Origin: Hydrogenophaga sp. 2FB
Lineage (GTDB): Bacteria; Pseudomonadota; Gammaproteobacteria; Burkholderiales; Burkholderiaceae_C
Assembly: GCF_005503365.1 (NCBI RefSeq)
Contig: NZ_SCML01000016.1
Coordinates: 1 to 64,000 of the forward strand
DNA length: 64,000 bases
Direction: 5' to 3'
The notes beneath the pieces are model-generated. The model saw only the letters and a program-made list of their open reading frames with translations. It did not search any database and had not been told where the DNA came from. A program made the position numbers and the translations under genes. Each line of letters starts with the position of its first letter. Position 1 is the stretch's first letter. Shown here one piece after another: positions 24,982-33,584 of this stretch.

Positions 24982-26685
24982 TTACAGGACCGCGCGCTGC
25001 GCCGCCTGCCGGATCGCGCCGAGCGTGCCCCGGGTGGTGATCACATCCACGTCGAGCAGCACCTCGATCACGCTGCCCGTGGGCGCAGCCAGCGCGCGCC
25101 GCAGCGCGGGCTCGAACTCGGCCGTGTGCGTGATGCGCTCGGCGGCGTAACCGTAGGCGCGGGCCAGGGCGCAGAAGTCCGGGTTGGCCAAACCCGAACC
25201 GCTCACGTGCGCCGGGTACTCGCGTTCCTGGTGCATGCGGATGGTGCCGAAGCTGCCGTTGTTGAGCAGCAGCACGATGCTCTTCGCACCGTGCTGCACG
25301 GCGGTGGCCAGTTCCTGCCCGTTCATGAGGAAGTCGCCGTCGCCGGCAATGGTGAACGCGGTGCGCCCGGTGAGGATGGCCGCGCCAATGCCCGCCGGCA
25401 CGCCATAGCCCATGGCGCCATTGGTGGGCGCGAGCTGCGTCTTGCAACCCTTGGCCAGGCCGTGGTAGCGGTAGAAGCGGTGCAGCCAGCTCGCGAAATT
25501 GCCCGCGCCGTTGGTGAGCACGGCATCGGCCGGCAGGTGCTTCTGCAGCGTGTGGATGAGCGCGGGCATGTCAATGGTGCCGGGCAACTGGATGCCGCCG
25601 TTGGCGACATCCACATTGGCCTCGTAGTCCGCATGACACGCCTGGGCCCAACCGCTCCACGCCACGGTGGGCGGCGCCGTGAGCACCTCCAGGCTGCGCG
25701 CGGCCGCGTTCATGGTCGCGTTGATCGCCAGCGTGGGCTGGTACACGCGGCCGAGCTCTTCGGCGCTGCTGTGGATGTGCACCAGCTTCTGCGCCGGCAC
25801 CGGCGCTTCGACCAGGGTGTAGCCGCTCGTGGTGGACTCGCCCAGGCGCGGACCGATGGCGATGAGCAGGTCGCTCTCGCGCACGCGCCGCGCCAGGGCG
25901 GGGTTGATGCCCAGCCCCACGTCGCCGGCGTACAGCGGGTGGTGGTTGTCAAAACAGTCCTGGAAGCGAAACGCGTTGGCCACCGGCAGTTGCCAGTTCT
26001 CGGCGAAGCGCTGCAGCGCGGCGGCGGACTGCGGTGTCCAGCCACCGCCGCCCGCGATCACCAATGGGCGCTCGCTGGCCAGCAAGAGCGTGCGCAATTC
26101 GCGCAACGCGCCCGGGTCGCTCCAGGCCTGCACCGGTTCCACGCGCGGCAGCGGCTCGGCGTCTACCACCTGCGTGAGCATGTCTTCGGGCAGCACCAGC
26201 ACCACCGGACCGGGGCGGCCGTTCATCGCGGTGGCGAAGGCGCGTGCCACGTACTCGGGGATGCGGCGGGCATCGTCGATGCGCTCCACGCGCTTGGCCA
26301 TGCCTTTGGTGGACGGGCCGAAAAACACGGCATAGTCCAGCTCCTGAAACGCTTCGCGGTCGCGCGCGTCGCTGGCCACGTCGCCCACGAAGAGCACCAT
26401 CGGCGTAGAGTCCTGGAACGCCGTGTGCAGGCCGATGGAGGCATTGGTGGCCCCCGGCCCGCGCGTCACGAAGCACACGCCGGGGCGCCCGGTGAGCTTG
26501 CCCTGGGCTTCGGCCATGAAGGCGGCACCGCCCTCCTGGCGGTTGGTCACGAAACGGATGCGTTCGGCGTGCGCATGAAAGCCGTCGAGCACCGCGAGGT
26601 AACTTTCGCCGGGAACGCCAAAGGCGTGCGTCACGCCTTGGGCGATCAGGCATTGCACAAGCAGGTGGCCGGCAATCTGGGGCAT
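24982..26685 (-). CDS. Thiamine-diphosphate-dependent enzyme of the acetolactate synthase family
   Basis: The 567-residue protein has the three-domain ThDP fold: an N-terminal PYR domain with the activating Glu (VTNRQEGGAAFMAEAQGKLTG), a central domain (PLVIAGGGGWTP) and a C-terminal PP domain with the Mg/ThDP motif GDGDFLMNGQELATAVQHGAKSIVLLLNN. It resembles acetolactate synthase large subunits, but there is no ilvN and the gene is paired with a TetR regulator, so a catabolic 2-oxoacid or benzaldehyde-lyase-like role is as likely. It is divergent from tetR, and its start is about 12 bases from a palindromic operator. No ribosome binding sequence is visible. Confidence 0.85.
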   Translation of the reverse strand: MPQIAGHLLVQCLIAQGVTHAFGVPGESYLAVLDGFHAHAERIRFVTNRQEGGAAFMAEAQGKLTGRPGVCFVTRGPGATNASIGLHTAFQDSTPMVLFVGDVASDARDREAFQELDYAVFFGPSTKGMAKRVERIDDARRIPEYVARAFATAMNGRPGPVVLVLPEDMLTQVVDAEPLPRVEPVQAWSDPGALRELRTLLLASERPLVIAGGGGWTPQSAAALQRFAENWQLPVANAFRFQDCFDNHHPLYAGDVGLGINPALARRVRESDLLIAIGPRLGESTTSGYTLVEAPVPAQKLVHIHSSAEELGRVYQPTLAINATMNAAARSLEVLTAPPTVAWSGWAQACHADYEANVDVANGGIQLPGTIDMPALIHTLQKHLPADAVLTNGAGNFASWLHRFYRYHGLAKGCKTQLAPTNGAMGYGVPAGIGAAILTGRTAFTIAGDGDFLMNGQELATAVQHGAKSIVLLLNNGSFGTIRMHQEREYPAHVSGSGLANPDFCALARAYGYAAERITHTAEFEPALRRALAAPTGSVIEVLLDVDVITTRGTLGAIRQAAQRAVL

Positions 26686-26697
26686 GCGATTGACTTT

Positions 26698-26715
26698 ATT
26701 AACTTATTGGTGAAT
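26698..26715. promoter_or_regulatory. TetR-type operator, copy 1 (tetR / ThDP enzyme intergenic region)
   Basis: ATTAAC-TTATTG-GTGAAT is an 18-bp imperfect palindrome lying between the divergent ThDP-enzyme and tetR starts. A TTGACT (-35, 26690-26695) and AATTAT (-10, 26713-26718) with a 17-bp spacer straddle it. The same palindrome occurs at 27416-27433 and 63787-63804. Confidence 0.72.
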
Positions 26716-26724
26716 TATTCCGAC

Positions 26725-27375
26725 ATGAGCAGCACACCCACACCGATCGCAGAAGAGCGTCTGCGCGACGCCGATCGATCGCAGAATACCATTCTGAATG
26801 CGGCGCGCGACGAGTTCGCGGAGCATGGTCTTGGCGGCGCGCGCATGGACCGCATCGCCGAGCGCTCGGGCCTGAACAAGCGCCTGATCTACTACTACTT
26901 CGAGGACAAGGAAAAGCTGTTCCAGGCCGTGCTGGAGCAGGTGTACCACCACATCCGCGAAGAAGAACGCAAGCTCAACCTGCAGCACCTCAAGCCGGCC
27001 ACCGCGCTGCGCCGGCTGGTGGAATTCACCTGGAACTATTACCTGGAACATCCCGAGTTCCTCACCCTGCTCAACAGCGCCAACCTGCACCGCGCGCGGC
27101 ATCTGCAGCAGTCGGAGCGGGCGCGCCAGCTCAACTCGCCGCTGATCGCCATGCTGAGCGACGTGGTGGAGCGCGGCCGCGCCGAGGGCACCTTCCGCAG
27201 CGGCATCGATCCGCTGCAGCTCTACGTGTCGATCGCCGGGCTGTCGTACTTCTACCTCTCGAACAACCACACGCTCTCGGCGATCTTCGGCCGCGATCTC
27301 ATGACCCCCAAGGCGCACAGCGAACGCCTCTCGCACATGTGCGATGTGATCCTAGGGTATGTACTGACCAGCTGA
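26725..27375 (+). CDS. TetR-family transcriptional regulator
   Basis: The 216-residue protein has a TetR N-terminus (SQNTILNAARDEFAEHGLGGARMDRIAERSGLNKRLIYYYFEDKEKLFQAVL) and a helical ligand domain of the TetR_C/YcdC-RutR-like type (HPEFLTLLNSANLHRARHLQQSERARQLN). The ATG follows the operator by nine bases without a Shine-Dalgarno sequence, and the predicted transcription start falls on the A of the ATG, so the mRNA may be leaderless. It probably represses itself, the ThDP enzyme gene, the tctCBA operon and the gene at 63841, all of which share an operator palindrome. Confidence 0.88.
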   Translation: MSSTPTPIAEERLRDADRSQNTILNAARDEFAEHGLGGARMDRIAERSGLNKRLIYYYFEDKEKLFQAVLEQVYHHIREEERKLNLQHLKPATALRRLVEFTWNYYLEHPEFLTLLNSANLHRARHLQQSERARQLNSPLIAMLSDVVERGRAEGTFRSGIDPLQLYVSIAGLSYFYLSNNHTLSAIFGRDLMTPKAHSERLSHMCDVILGYVLTS

Positions 27376-27388
27376 GGGAAATTGCGGG

Positions 27389-27433
27389 TTGACGGTGGAT
27401 GGAGCGGTTTCTATTATTAACCGCTCGGTGAAT
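27389..27433 (+). promoter_or_regulatory. tctC promoter with overlapping TetR-type operator, copy 2
   Basis: TTGACG (27389-27394) and TATTAT (27412-27417) with a 17-bp spacer make a good sigma70 promoter. The 18-bp palindrome ATTAAC-CGCTCG-GTGAAT (27416-27433) overlaps the end of the -10 and the start point, an ideal site for repression. Confidence 0.75.
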
Positions 27434-27453
27434 TAATACCCAGGAGACATCTC

Positions 27454-28458
27454 ATGAAGACCGTTCCCGTCCGCCAACTTCTCGTCACCGCGGCGCTCGC
27501 GGTGGTTTCGGTCAGCGCCATGGCGCAATGGAAGCCTGACCGCCCCATCACCTTGATCGTGCCCTGGGCGCCGGGCGGCTCCACCGACCAGGTCTCGCGC
27601 GTCACCGCCGCCGAGCTGGAGAAGCACCTCGGCCAGAAAATCGTGGTGATGAACCAGCCCGGCGCTTCGGGTTCGGTGGGCACCAAGAACGCGATGGCCG
27701 CACCGGCCGACGGCTACACCTGGACCGCGGGCGGCGCCAAGGACCTGGGCACCTACAAGGTGCTGGGCATGCTCGACACCTCGGCCAGCGACTGGAACCT
27801 GTACCTGAACGTGGCGCACATCGCCGTGGTCGGCGTCAATGCCGACACCCCCTACAAGACCATGGCCGAACTGCTCGCGGCCATGAAGGCCAAGCCGAAC
27901 TCGGTGTCGGTGGCCACGGCCGGTGTGAACTCCAGCGGCCACTCGGCCATCGAGGCGATCGCGCGCGCGGCCGGCGTCACCTACAAGCACGTCACGTACG
28001 ACGGTGGCGCGCCCGCCGCGGTGGCCGCCGCCTCCGGCGAAACGCAGGTGACGACGCAGCTCGCCGCCGAGCAGACCGACATGATCCGCGCCAAGAAGAT
28101 CCGCCCGCTGGCGGTGGTGGGCGACAAGTCCATGGAGATCGAAGGCTTCGGCACGATCCCGCCACTGTCGCAGTTCATCCCCGGCTTCAAGGACCCGATC
28201 AACTACTTCGGCATCTTCGTGCCCAAGGCCGCGCCACCCGAAGTGGCCGCCACGCTCAACAAGATCTGGGCCACCGAAATGGTCAAGAGCGAGGCCCTCA
28301 AGAAGTATGCGGTGTCGCGCGGCGCGATCTTCGCCCCGATGTCGGGTGACGAAGCGCAGAAGGCCGTGTTCCCTGCCATACAGTCGTACGCCTGGACGCA
28401 ACAGGCCGCCGGCAAGGCCAAGGTGTCGCCCGATACCGTCGGCATCCCGAAACCCTGA
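27454..28458 (+). CDS. tctC: Tripartite tricarboxylate transporter binding protein (TctC/Bug)
   Basis: The 334-residue periplasmic protein has a signal peptide (LLVTAALAVVSVSAMAQ) and the Bug hallmark pattern WKPDRPITLIVPWAPGGSTDQVSR, then MNQPGASGSVGTKNA. It is the ligand-capturing part of a Na+-driven or proton-driven TTT transporter. It is followed by tctB and tctA, so unlike the other Bug genes here it has its own permease. AGGAG precedes the ATG. Ligands in the family are mostly carboxylates; the metabolic partners downstream suggest a sugar acid, which is inference. Confidence 0.88.
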   Translation: MKTVPVRQLLVTAALAVVSVSAMAQWKPDRPITLIVPWAPGGSTDQVSRVTAAELEKHLGQKIVVMNQPGASGSVGTKNAMAAPADGYTWTAGGAKDLGTYKVLGMLDTSASDWNLYLNVAHIAVVGVNADTPYKTMAELLAAMKAKPNSVSVATAGVNSSGHSAIEAIARAAGVTYKHVTYDGGAPAAVAAASGETQVTTQLAAEQTDMIRAKKIRPLAVVGDKSMEIEGFGTIPPLSQFIPGFKDPINYFGIFVPKAAPPEVAATLNKIWATEMVKSEALKKYAVSRGAIFAPMSGDEAQKAVFPAIQSYAWTQQAAGKAKVSPDTVGIPKP

Positions 28459-28479
28459 ACGCCGCACACGAAAGACCAC

Positions 28480-28977
28480 ATGACCGAGGGTGGAAAAACC
28501 GCCCGCTCCGATCTCTGGGGCGGTGCGGGCTGGGTGGTGTTGGGCCTGGTGATCGTGCTGGGCGCGCTGCGCATGGACCGCTTCGAATCCATGGGCGCGC
28601 AGCTCTACACCATGCCGGGCTTCGTGCCGGGTTTGATCGGCGGGTTCGTCGCGTTGCTCGGCCTCGTGCTGATGCTGCGCGGCTGGTTGCGGCAACGCGC
28701 CGAGGAACCCGCGAAGGACGCGCCACCGATCGAGCCGCTGCTGAACCGACGCATCGTCATCACGACGCTGCTTTCGCTGCTGTACGCGGGCCTGTTGCTC
28801 GGACGCGCGCCGTTCTGGCTCGTCACCGCCCTCTTCGTCGCCGCCTTTGTCGCCCTCTTCGCACCGGCAGAACACACGCCAGCGCGGCGCCTGATCGTGT
28901 CGGTGGCGGCCGGTGTGCTCACCTCGGCCGTCGTCACGCTCGTCTTCGAGCAAATCTTCCTCGTCCGTCTCCCCTAG
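28480..28977 (+). CDS. tctB: TctB-family small membrane subunit
   Basis: The 165-residue protein has four likely membrane helices (GWVVLGLVIVLGALRM, GFVPGLIGGFVALLGLVLMLRG, ITTLLSLLYAGLLL, VSVAAGVLTSAVVTLVFEQIFLV). It is of the length and hydrophobic pattern of TctB, whose sequence is otherwise poorly conserved. It fits between tctC and tctA, ten bases before the latter. It forms the small membrane component of the TTT system. Confidence 0.82.
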   Translation: MTEGGKTARSDLWGGAGWVVLGLVIVLGALRMDRFESMGAQLYTMPGFVPGLIGGFVALLGLVLMLRGWLRQRAEEPAKDAPPIEPLLNRRIVITTLLSLLYAGLLLGRAPFWLVTALFVAAFVALFAPAEHTPARRLIVSVAAGVLTSAVVTLVFEQIFLVRLP

Positions 28978-28986
28978 GCCAGCACC

Positions 28987-30489
28987 ATGTTTGACGGATT
29001 GATCCTGTTCGGCGAATCGATCGCGCGCTTCAGCTCGCCCGAGACGATCGCCTATGCCCTGTTGGCCTCGCTGGTGGGCGTGGTGATGGGCGCCCTGCCC
29101 GGCCTCACCGCCACGATGTCGCTGGCGCTGATGACCACGCTCACGCTCAAGCTGCCGCCCAGCCAGGCGCTGCTGATCCTGATCTGCACCTACGTGGGCT
29201 CGATCTACGGCGGTTCGCGCTCGGCCATCCTGCTCAACATCCCCGGCACGCCCGCCTCGGCCGCGTCCTGCCTCGACGGCTACGCACTCGCGCGCCAGGG
29301 CATGGCCGGCCGCGCCATGGGCATTGCCACCACCGGCTCGGTGATGGGCACGCTCATCGGCATGTTCTTTCTTGCCACGCTCACACCGGTGCTCGGTGGC
29401 CTGGCGCTGAAGTTCGGCGCCTATGAGTTCTTCTGGCTCGCCCTGTTCGGCGTCATCATCGCCGGCACGCTCACGGGCGACGACCCGCTCAAGGGCTGGA
29501 TCGCCGGCATCGCGGGCCTGTTCGTGGCCACCATCGGCCAGGAGCCACAGTACGGCTACGAGCGTTTCGCCTTCGGCGTGCGCGATCTCGCCGGCGGCCT
29601 TCAACTGGTGCCTGCGCTGGTGGGCGCGTTCGGCTTCGCCGAGCTGCTCACTGCGATGCGCGAGCGCCAGGCGCCGGTGAAGATCAGCCCCTTCGACACC
29701 GTCATCCCCAAGGTGCGCGACGTGCTGCAGTACTGGCGCACCATCCTGCGCTCGGGCCTCATCGGCACCGGCGTGGGCATCGTGCCGGGTGTGGGCGAAG
29801 ACGTGGCGGCCTGGTCGTCCTACGCGGCGGCCAAGCGCGCGAGCAAGGAAAAAGAGAAGTTCGGCAAAGGCTCGATCGAAGGTTTGATGGCCGCCGAGAC
29901 CGGTGACAACGCCTGCGTGCCGGGTGCCGTCATCCCGGTGCTCACGCTGGCCATTCCCGGCTCGGCGCCCGCCGCCGTGTTGATGGCCGCGATGATCATC
30001 CACGGCGTCAAGCCCGGCCCGCTGATCATGGTGGAGAACCCCTCGTTCGTGTACGACGTGGTGGCCATGATGCTGTTCGCCACCATCGGCATCCTCATCT
30101 TCGGCCTGGTGCTCACCAAGGCGCTGGTGCAGGTGCTGCGCGTGCCGCAACACCTGATCGTGCCCATCGTCTTCGTGCTCTGCGCGGTGGGCAGCTTCGC
30201 CATCGCCGGCCGCCTGTTCGACGTGTACGTGATGCTGGCTTTCGGCCTGATCGGTTTCTTCCTGCGCCACTACGGTTACCCCATGGCGCCGCTGGTGCTG
30301 GGCATCGTGCTCGGCGACCTGATGGAGAAGAATCTGCGCCGCGCGCTCATCCTGTCCGACGGCGATCTCTCGCCGTTCTTCACGCGGCCCATTGCCGGCA
30401 CCGTGGCGGCCTTGATCTTCGGCACCATTGCCTGGAAGCTCTGGTCGCTCTACGTACGCCGCCGCACCACACCCCGGGCCGTGGCATGA
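28987..30489 (+). CDS. tctA: TctA-family large membrane subunit
   Basis: The 500-residue protein has about twelve helices and the two TctA signatures GALPGLTATMSLALM (near residue 38) and TYVGSIYGGSRSAILLNIPGTPASAA (near residue 75). A second repeat half includes GVGIVPGVGEDVAAWSSY. It is the channel-forming subunit that moves the ligand brought by TctC. Its stop overlaps the next ATG, coupling transport with the isomerase-like gene. Confidence 0.93.
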   Translation: MFDGLILFGESIARFSSPETIAYALLASLVGVVMGALPGLTATMSLALMTTLTLKLPPSQALLILICTYVGSIYGGSRSAILLNIPGTPASAASCLDGYALARQGMAGRAMGIATTGSVMGTLIGMFFLATLTPVLGGLALKFGAYEFFWLALFGVIIAGTLTGDDPLKGWIAGIAGLFVATIGQEPQYGYERFAFGVRDLAGGLQLVPALVGAFGFAELLTAMRERQAPVKISPFDTVIPKVRDVLQYWRTILRSGLIGTGVGIVPGVGEDVAAWSSYAAAKRASKEKEKFGKGSIEGLMAAETGDNACVPGAVIPVLTLAIPGSAPAAVLMAAMIIHGVKPGPLIMVENPSFVYDVVAMMLFATIGILIFGLVLTKALVQVLRVPQHLIVPIVFVLCAVGSFAIAGRLFDVYVMLAFGLIGFFLRHYGYPMAPLVLGIVLGDLMEKNLRRALILSDGDLSPFFTRPIAGTVAALIFGTIAWKLWSLYVRRRTTPRAVA

Positions 30490-31316
30490 AGCTGTCGCTG
30501 TGCAATGAGGTGCTGCAACCCATGCCACTGGCCGCGCAGTGCGAGGCCGCCGCGCGCATGGGCTATGACGCCTTGGAGATCGCGCCCTTCACGCTGACCG
30601 ACGACCCCACCACGCTCGACGCGGCCACCGCGCGCCAGGTGCGCGACACGGTCCACGCACATGGCTTGCAGGTCTCCAGCCTGCACTGGCTGCTGGTGAA
30701 ACCCGAGGGCTTGTCGCTCGTCAGCGACGACACCGCCCTGCGCCGCCGCACGATCGATCTGCTGCGCCGCCTGATCGACTTCGCCGCCGCCTGCGATGCG
30801 CGCGTGCTCGTGCACGGCTCGCCCAAACAGCGCTCGCCGCTGCCGGGCCAGAGCCAGGCCGACGCCACCGCGCGCCTCGAAGCCGCGCTGGCCGAACTCG
30901 CGCCGCACGCGGCCGCGGCCGGCGTCGTCTACTGCCTCGAACCGCTCGGGCCTCTTGAAACCAATGTCATCAACACCGTGGCCGAGGCCGCTGCGATGGT
31001 GGACCGCATCGGGTCGCCGGCCCTGCGCACCATGCTCGACGTGAGCGCGGCGTCGCAAAGCGAACGCCAGCCGGTGCACGAGGTGCTGCGCAACTTCCTT
31101 GCCAGCGGCCACATCGCGCATGTGCAGGTGAACGACAGGAACCGCCGTGGCCCCGGGCAAGGCGACACCGACCAACGCCCGGTGCTGCAGGTGCTCAAGG
31201 ACATGGACTACCGCGGCTGGGTCGCGGTCGAACCCTTTGACTACGTGCCCGACGGCCCCGGCTGCGCCGAAGCCTCGCTGCAACACATCCGCGAACTCTG
31301 GAGAACCCTCACATGA
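30486..31316 (+). CDS. Sugar phosphate isomerase/epimerase-like TIM-barrel protein
   Basis: The 276-residue protein belongs to the xylose-isomerase-like TIM-barrel family (AP-endonuclease 2 fold). It shows MKLSLCNEVLQPMPLAAQCEAAARMGYDALEIAP, VLVHGSPKQR, YCLEPLGPLETNVINTV and VEPFDYVPDGPG, giving Glu and His metal-ligand positions at the strand ends. It is fused into the tct operon by overlaps at both ends (ATGA). It likely isomerises a product of the imported substrate; the substrate is not known. Confidence 0.82.
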   Translation: MKLSLCNEVLQPMPLAAQCEAAARMGYDALEIAPFTLTDDPTTLDAATARQVRDTVHAHGLQVSSLHWLLVKPEGLSLVSDDTALRRRTIDLLRRLIDFAAACDARVLVHGSPKQRSPLPGQSQADATARLEAALAELAPHAAAAGVVYCLEPLGPLETNVINTVAEAAAMVDRIGSPALRTMLDVSAASQSERQPVHEVLRNFLASGHIAHVQVNDRNRRGPGQGDTDQRPVLQVLKDMDYRGWVAVEPFDYVPDGPGCAEASLQHIRELWRTLT

Positions 31317-32668
31317 CCCCCGTGACCCTGCGCATCCGCGAAGTGCGGCTTTTTGAGCGCCACGTCACCCTGCGCCTGCCCTTCCGTTTCGGCGCGGCCA
31401 CCGTCACGCAATGCCCGCAGGCCTTCGTGCAGGTGCATGCCGAAGTCGATGGCAAAGTGGTCGAAGGCGCGAGCGCCGAACTGATGGTGCCCAAGTGGTT
31501 CGACAAATCACCCGGCCTCACGCACGAACAGAACTTCGAGCAACTGCGCGAGGCGCTGCGCAACGCGCGGGGCGCCCTGCGCGCCACGTCCGATGCGCTG
31601 AGCCCGCACGCCCACTCGCAAACCGCCGGCGAAGACGCGATCGCCGTGTCGACGGCGCGTGGCCTGCCCCGCCTGGTGGCGCAGTTCGGCACGGCCCTGC
31701 TCGACAAGGCGGTGGCCGACGCGGCCTTGCGCGCCGCGGGCCTGCCGTGGGTGGAGGGTCTGCGCGCCGGTGTGCTGGGCGACCCTTGGAGCACGCAACT
31801 GCCCTTGGCCCGCCCCGACAGCGTGGTGCTGCGCCACACGGTCGGCCTGGCCGACCGCCTCACCGACGACGAGCCCGGCAACGATCCACAAGACGGCTTG
31901 CCCGCGACCCTGGCGTCCGCGATCCGCCACTACGGCCTGCACCATTTCAAGCTCAAGCTGAGCGGCCAGATCGACGCCGATATCGAACGGCTCACGCGCA
32001 TCGGCGAGGTGCTGCAACGCGCGGCGGGCGACTATCGCGTCACGCTCGACGGCAACGAAACCTTCACCGACGCCACCAGCCTCGGCCGCTTCTGGCACAC
32101 GCTGCGCACCACGCCAGCACTGGCCGACATGTTGCAGCGCACGCTGCTGCTCGAACAGCCGCTGGCGCGCGCGGTGGCGCTGCGCGAATCCATCGCATCG
32201 CTCGGCATCGAAGTGCCGGTGATCCTGGACGAATCCGACGACCACGCCAGCGCGCTCGACGAAGGTCTGGCTCTGGGCTACAACGGCATCTCCAGCAAGG
32301 CCTGCAAGGGCATCTACCGCTCGCTGCGCAACGCCCACCGCATCGCGCAAGACCCGCGGCTGCTGCTCTCGGGCGAAGACCTGACCTGCCAGGCGGGGTT
32401 GGCGGTGCAGCAGGACACGCTGCTCGCGGCCAGCCTGGGCGTCACGCACATCGAGCGCAACGGGCATCACTATGTCGATGGCTTCGGCACCGCGCCGGCG
32501 GGAGAGGCCGAGGCCTTCGCGGCGGCGCACCCGGGCTTCTACAGCACCGGCGCGGGCCGCCCCCACCTGGCCGTTCGCGATGGGCAGTTGGACCTCACTG
32601 CCTTGCACGTACCGGGTTTCGCGACGGCTTCGATGCCGCAGTGGCGTAGCTTGCAGGCGATCGGCTGA
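31313..32668 (+). CDS. Enolase-superfamily (mandelate racemase-like) protein
   Basis: The 451-residue protein has a capping N-terminal domain and a barrel with the acid-sugar dehydratase/racemase-type features: HHFKLKLSGQIDADIERL (KxK), VTLDGNETFTD, LLLEQPLARAVAL, and PVILDESDDHAS with SSKACKGIYR following. It is longer than usual (about 360-400). A member of the enolase superfamily abstracts a proton alpha to a carboxylate, consistent with a TTT-imported acid. It is the last gene of the tctC operon, overlapping the upstream gene. Confidence 0.78.
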   Translation: MTPVTLRIREVRLFERHVTLRLPFRFGAATVTQCPQAFVQVHAEVDGKVVEGASAELMVPKWFDKSPGLTHEQNFEQLREALRNARGALRATSDALSPHAHSQTAGEDAIAVSTARGLPRLVAQFGTALLDKAVADAALRAAGLPWVEGLRAGVLGDPWSTQLPLARPDSVVLRHTVGLADRLTDDEPGNDPQDGLPATLASAIRHYGLHHFKLKLSGQIDADIERLTRIGEVLQRAAGDYRVTLDGNETFTDATSLGRFWHTLRTTPALADMLQRTLLLEQPLARAVALRESIASLGIEVPVILDESDDHASALDEGLALGYNGISSKACKGIYRSLRNAHRIAQDPRLLLSGEDLTCQAGLAVQQDTLLAASLGVTHIERNGHHYVDGFGTAPAGEAEAFAAAHPGFYSTGAGRPHLAVRDGQLDLTALHVPGFATASMPQWRSLQAIG

Positions 32669-32697
32669 GGCCGACCAACTGGCCTAGGGTCACCGGG

Positions 32698-32773
32698 TTC
32701 TGAAAGAGCCTTCCCATAGAGCGAAGGACTGTGAATCCGCAGGTCCCTGGTTCGAGTCCAGGTCGGGGAGCCA
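32698..32773 (+). tRNA. Decayed tRNA-Asn remnant (pseudo-tRNA; possible att site)
   Basis: Bases 32717-32773 match the 3' three quarters of a bacterial tRNA-Asn: D-stem end TAGAGCGA, anticodon arm GGACTGTGAATCC, the T-arm TGGTTCGAGTCCA and a 3' acceptor TCGGGGAGCCA with encoded CCA. The first 19 bases (TTCTGAAAGAGCCTTCCCA) do not pair with that acceptor. The anticodon reads GTG where tRNA-Asn has GTT. It cannot fold as a working tRNA. A tRNA 3' end of this kind is what integrative elements leave at their boundary. The comparison sequence was recalled, not searched. Confidence 0.6.
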
Positions 32774-32879
32774 GAAAGCCAGACTTTGGCTTGCGGCCGT
32801 ATGCAGGCGCCTGTGATCGCCCGCTTTGGCGCAGCCCGTTTAGGACTTCAAGTCAGCCGGCGAGCGACGCGTCCCAACC

Positions 32880-33479
32880 CTACTTCCTTCTCTGCGGGTA
32901 GATCGTCTCGCCGTGTTTGAGCATGTCGACAAAAGCCTCGATCTTCTTCTGGCGTCCTGCCGCTGTCTTCATGTTGTGGACGCGAAAGGCGAGCGCAAAG
33001 CGGTTCTGCTCGCTGAGGCTCGTGAGCATCTTCCTGGCCTCGGGCTCGGCGTCGATCGCCGCCTGGAGATCGCCAGGGATCTTCATCTCCTTGCCGCTGC
33101 CATAGGCGCGGTCCCAGCGACCGTCCGCCTTGGCCGCGTCCACTTCCTCGAGCCCGTGCTCAGTCATCCGGCCTTCTTGGATCAGCCGGGCCACGTTGCC
33201 GACGTTGATCTTGCTCCACACACTTTTGCTGCGCCGTCGCGTATAGCGCTGCAGATAACTCTTGTCATCCAATCCCTTTCGCAGGCCATCGATCCAGCCC
33301 CAGCAAAGCGCCACGTCGATGGCTTGTTTCGGCGTCACTGAAGCCTGTCCCGAACTCACCTTATGGATCTTGATCCAGACCTCGTCCTCTTTGTCGTGAT
33401 GCCGGGCGAGCCAGTCGTAGAAGCTCTGTTCGTCGACGAACTCGTGGACGCTCTTGGGGTCGACTGGTACTGATGCCAT
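32880..33479 (-). CDS. YdeI/OmpD-associated family protein
   Basis: The 199-residue protein carries VCWGWIDGLRKGLDDKSYLQRYTRRRSKSVWSKIN-like residues (blocks CWGWIDGL, DKSYLQRYTRRR, VWSKIN), the mark of the YdeI/bacteriocin-protection family. Its N-terminal FYDWLARHHDKEDEVWIKIHK and C-terminal LAFRVHNMKTAAGRQKKIEAFVDML follow the family order. The molecular function is not known. It is an isolated gene after a tRNA remnant, with 100 bases to the next gene, and appears less GC-rich than its surroundings. Confidence 0.8.
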   Translation of the reverse strand: MASVPVDPKSVHEFVDEQSFYDWLARHHDKEDEVWIKIHKVSSGQASVTPKQAIDVALCWGWIDGLRKGLDDKSYLQRYTRRRSKSVWSKINVGNVARLIQEGRMTEHGLEEVDAAKADGRWDRAYGSGKEMKIPGDLQAAIDAEPEARKMLTSLSEQNRFALAFRVHNMKTAAGRQKKIEAFVDMLKHGETIYPQRRK

Positions 33480-33584
33480 TGGACGGGCTCTCCCTCACTC
33501 TCTGACTTTACTGATCGCTGCGGCCGCCTGGCTTCACTGGGCTCCGCGACACTGCCGCGACGGAACCGAATTCTCTGTAGCCCC

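Noticed and set aside
24982-26685. Housekeeping acetolactate synthase (ilvI/ilvB)
   Set aside because: No regulatory subunit gene (ilvN/ilvH) or ilvC follows, and it is paired with a TetR regulator, which suggests a catabolic ThDP enzyme.
24949-27375. Very long open frames opposite or across strong genes (also around 27433-30528, 36906-39386, 53962-56394 and 55871-58843)
   Set aside because: They run antisense to genes with clear domain motifs and are His/Arg/Gly-rich, as expected for frames opposite GC-rich coding sequence. No family blocks were seen.
32698-32773. Functional tRNA-His (anticodon GTG)
   Set aside because: The 5' end does not pair with the acceptor 3' strand, and the body matches tRNA-Asn, not tRNA-His.
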